Assembly (NCBI GenBank): GCA_009781125.1
Contig: WQYS01000007.1
Location: forward strand, 1 to 22,882
Direction of reading: 5' to 3'
Length of the DNA stretch: 22,882 bases
Source of the DNA: Acidobacteriaceae bacterium
Lineage (GTDB): Bacteria > Acidobacteriota > Terriglobia > Terriglobales > Acidobacteriaceae
Below, piece by piece: positions 21,158 through 22,882 of the stretch (position 1 is the first letter of the stretch; each line of letters opens with the position of its first letter). The translations under genes and the position numbers were made by a program. Below the pieces are notes generated by a model. That model saw only the letters and a list, made by a program, of their open reading frames with translations. It made no database searches and was not told the DNA's origin.

Positions 21158-22882
21158 ATGCAAAGAATATCAAGAGGCTCATATGTGATGTGGCCTTTAA
21201 GTCGAAGAGCGACACATCTGCTGTGTTTGCTCGTGCTCGTCCTGTTTGCAGGCGCTGCGTTCGCCCAGACGTTTACCGCATCCATTGTCGGAACGGTAAC
21301 CGATCCTACGGGAGCGGCTGTCGCAGGAGCCAAGGTCCAACTGAAGAATGTGGACACCCAGGACCTTCGCGATGGCATGAGCGGCGCAAGCGGAGCCTAT
21401 AGTTTTCAAAACCTGCTTCCCGGTAATTATGCGATCACGGCTACTGCCACGGGATTCAAGAACTATACGAGGTCCGGGCTTGTCCTTCGCGCCAACGTCT
21501 CCGCGACGGTCGATCTGTCGATGCAGCTCGGCAGCGTGCAGGAACAGGTGGTGGTATCGACCAGCACCGTTCTGGTGGACACGGAGTCGCCCAACAACTC
21601 CGTTACCATCGACTCGATCCTGATGGCGAATCTGCCCAACAGCACCCGGAATCCGTTGAACTTCGTCTTCAATCTGGCTGGCACCACCGAGGCGCAGGGC
21701 GGAATGACATCGCGGTCGCAGACCTTCGACCAGAACGCCAGCGCCTTCGGCATCAACGGTGGACGCTCTGCCGAGGCGGCGATTCTGATCGACGGCGCGC
21801 CCTCCACGGCTGTGGACTGGGGCGGACTGATGGTTGCGCCCATTCAGGATTCGGTTCAGGAGCAGCAGGTTATCCAGAACCAGTACGACGTACAGTACAA
21901 CCAGGGCGGCGAGGGTATCGTATCCATAATCACCAAGAATGGCGGAAACGATTTTCATGCCCAGGTGTACGATTACATGCGCAACTCGGGCCTGGACGCG
22001 AATACCTGGTCGAACAAGAACATAGATCCGGCTTGGGGACAGATAGCCGAGCGTCCTAAATTTCACCGCAATCAGTTCGGGATCAACGTCTCCGGCCCCA
22101 TCTGGCGTTCGCGCCACCTGTACTTTTTCGGAGCCTACGAAGGACTGCGTCAGCCCGGATCCTGGGGACGGCAGTGGTACACCGTTCCTACGGACCTTGA
22201 AAAGCAGGGCGACTTTTCCCAATCGTATCTTGCCAGCGGCGCGCCGGTCATGCTCTTCAATCCGTTTTCGACGCGGCTGGTCGATGATGGGCAGGGCAAT
22301 ACTTATTACACACGCGATCCGGTTCCAGGAAACGACCTGAAAAACCTTGGTGTCCAGCTCGATCCGGTAGGACAGAAGCTGGCTGCTCTTTATCCATCGC
22401 CGAATCTGCCCGGCGAGGGGCCTAACCATATCCGCAACTTTACGGCGATTGTGTCAGACAATACCATCAACGACAAGTTCGACTGGCGTGTCGATTGGGC
22501 GCAAAACGAGAAACACCGCATCTTTGCCCGCATGTCGGACCGCGTGAGAGAGGGCGACACGCCGGGCTGCGCCTTCTGCACCGGGGCTGACAATATATCG
22601 GGCAACCAGGACCATGGTTTCCAGATCGTCGTAAGCGATACGCTTACCCCTTCGCCGACGTGGGTCATCAACACGTACGGCGCATACTCGCGCTGGTTTG
22701 AAGGACAGACGGCCATTGGCGAAGGCGTTGCAGATATTACGGACATCGGTTTGCCCGCGAGCTTTTCACAGGCAAATCTGCTCCCGCAGGTTTATACCAC
22801 AGGGTATGACCAGCTGGGCAGTTCGTATTCCAGCTATCAGCGTTATGTTCGCACTCTTGTTACGGGGATCGTAAATGTCACC
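21158..22882 (+). CDS. Oar-like TonB-dependent receptor, 3' end outside the window
   Basis: An open frame of 575 codons runs off the window edge; relatives are about 1,000-1,200 residues, so roughly half is seen. A Sec signal with AFAQT cleavage lies at about 19-37. A carboxypeptidase-regulatory-like domain (about 41-125, VGTVTDPTGAAVAGAKV then YSFQNLLPGNYAITA) comes next. The plug domain follows, with FGINGGRSAEAAILIDG and a junction IVSIITKNGGNDFHAQVYDYMRN read as separate segments (about 205-295), then the first barrel strands (FGINVSGPIWRSRHLYFFGA). It should import oligosaccharides across the outer membrane using TonB energy. AGGAGG lies 9 bases before the ATG at 21158. It has its own promoter with operator site D, tying it to the enzymes upstream. 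This architecture is abundant in Acidobacteriota. Confidence 0.9.
   Translation, partial: MQRISRGSYVMWPLSRRATHLLCLLVLVLFAGAAFAQTFTASIVGTVTDPTGAAVAGAKVQLKNVDTQDLRDGMSGASGAYSFQNLLPGNYAITATATGFKNYTRSGLVLRANVSATVDLSMQLGSVQEQVVVSTSTVLVDTESPNNSVTIDSILMANLPNSTRNPLNFVFNLAGTTEAQGGMTSRSQTFDQNASAFGINGGRSAEAAILIDGAPSTAVDWGGLMVAPIQDSVQEQQVIQNQYDVQYNQGGEGIVSIITKNGGNDFHAQVYDYMRNSGLDANTWSNKNIDPAWGQIAERPKFHRNQFGINVSGPIWRSRHLYFFGAYEGLRQPGSWGRQWYTVPTDLEKQGDFSQSYLASGAPVMLFNPFSTRLVDDGQGNTYYTRDPVPGNDLKNLGVQLDPVGQKLAALYPSPNLPGEGPNHIRNFTAIVSDNTINDKFDWRVDWAQNEKHRIFARMSDRVREGDTPGCAFCTGADNISGNQDHGFQIVVSDTLTPSPTWVINTYGAYSRWFEGQTAIGEGVADITDIGLPASFSQANLLPQVYTTGYDQLGSSYSSYQRYVRTLVTGIVNVT

Noticed and set aside
21197..22429. 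410-codon minus-strand open frame
   Set aside because: It lies wholly antisense to the TonB-dependent receptor, whose signal peptide, plug and barrel motifs are clear; the antisense product shows no family features.

Overview
The window reads as chromosomal DNA of a soil-type Acidobacteriota bacterium (class Terriglobia is my best guess). The reasons are an Oar-like TonB-dependent receptor with an N-terminal carboxypeptidase-regulatory domain, many exported glycoside hydrolases, a moderately GC-rich composition judged by eye, and palindromic intergenic repeats of the GGGCGTAGCCC kind. The lineage is an inference, because no rRNA or marker gene is present.

Layout. (1) 8-1363: a DUF1015 protein, followed by a tandem 17-mer and a large nested palindromic repeat (1446-1638) that runs into the 3' end of the next gene. 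(2) 1602-7514, minus strand: a probable operon, in transcription order GH127-family hydrolase, a 33-codon membrane micro-ORF, a GRP/RhaT-type sugar transporter and a PfkB sugar kinase, then after a longer gap a YheT-type alpha/beta hydrolase. (3) 7858-8541, plus strand: D-lyxose/D-mannose-type isomerase with a structured leader. (4) 8549-10687, minus strand: exported LamG-domain protein. (5) 10938-15183, plus strand: GH39-like and GH13 enzymes and a membrane acyltransferase of the HGSNAT type. (6) 15217-17547, minus strand: exported six-hairpin glycosidase. (7) 17752-20972, plus strand: divergent GH29-like enzyme, overlapping UroD/MtaA-like protein, exported nucleoside hydrolase. (8) 21158 to the window end, plus strand: TonB-dependent receptor, cut by the window edge.

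How it fits together. This is a carbohydrate-utilisation locus: receptor, exported hydrolases, inner-membrane sugar transporter, isomerase and kinase. Strikingly, each of the three divergent intergenic regions and the receptor promoter carries a TGAAANNNTTCA element (7678-7689, 10810-10821, 17667-17678, 21073-21084). Each lies 12 or 17 bp downstream of a TTGACA-N18-TAnnnT promoter. One repressor, not encoded here, could therefore control the whole locus as a single-input regulon. The polysaccharide substrate cannot be read from the sequence. Candidate sugars are L-arabinofuranose, fucose-like or other deoxy-sugars, and lyxose, xylulose or mannose.

No tRNA, rRNA, CRISPR array, integrase or insertion sequence was seen.
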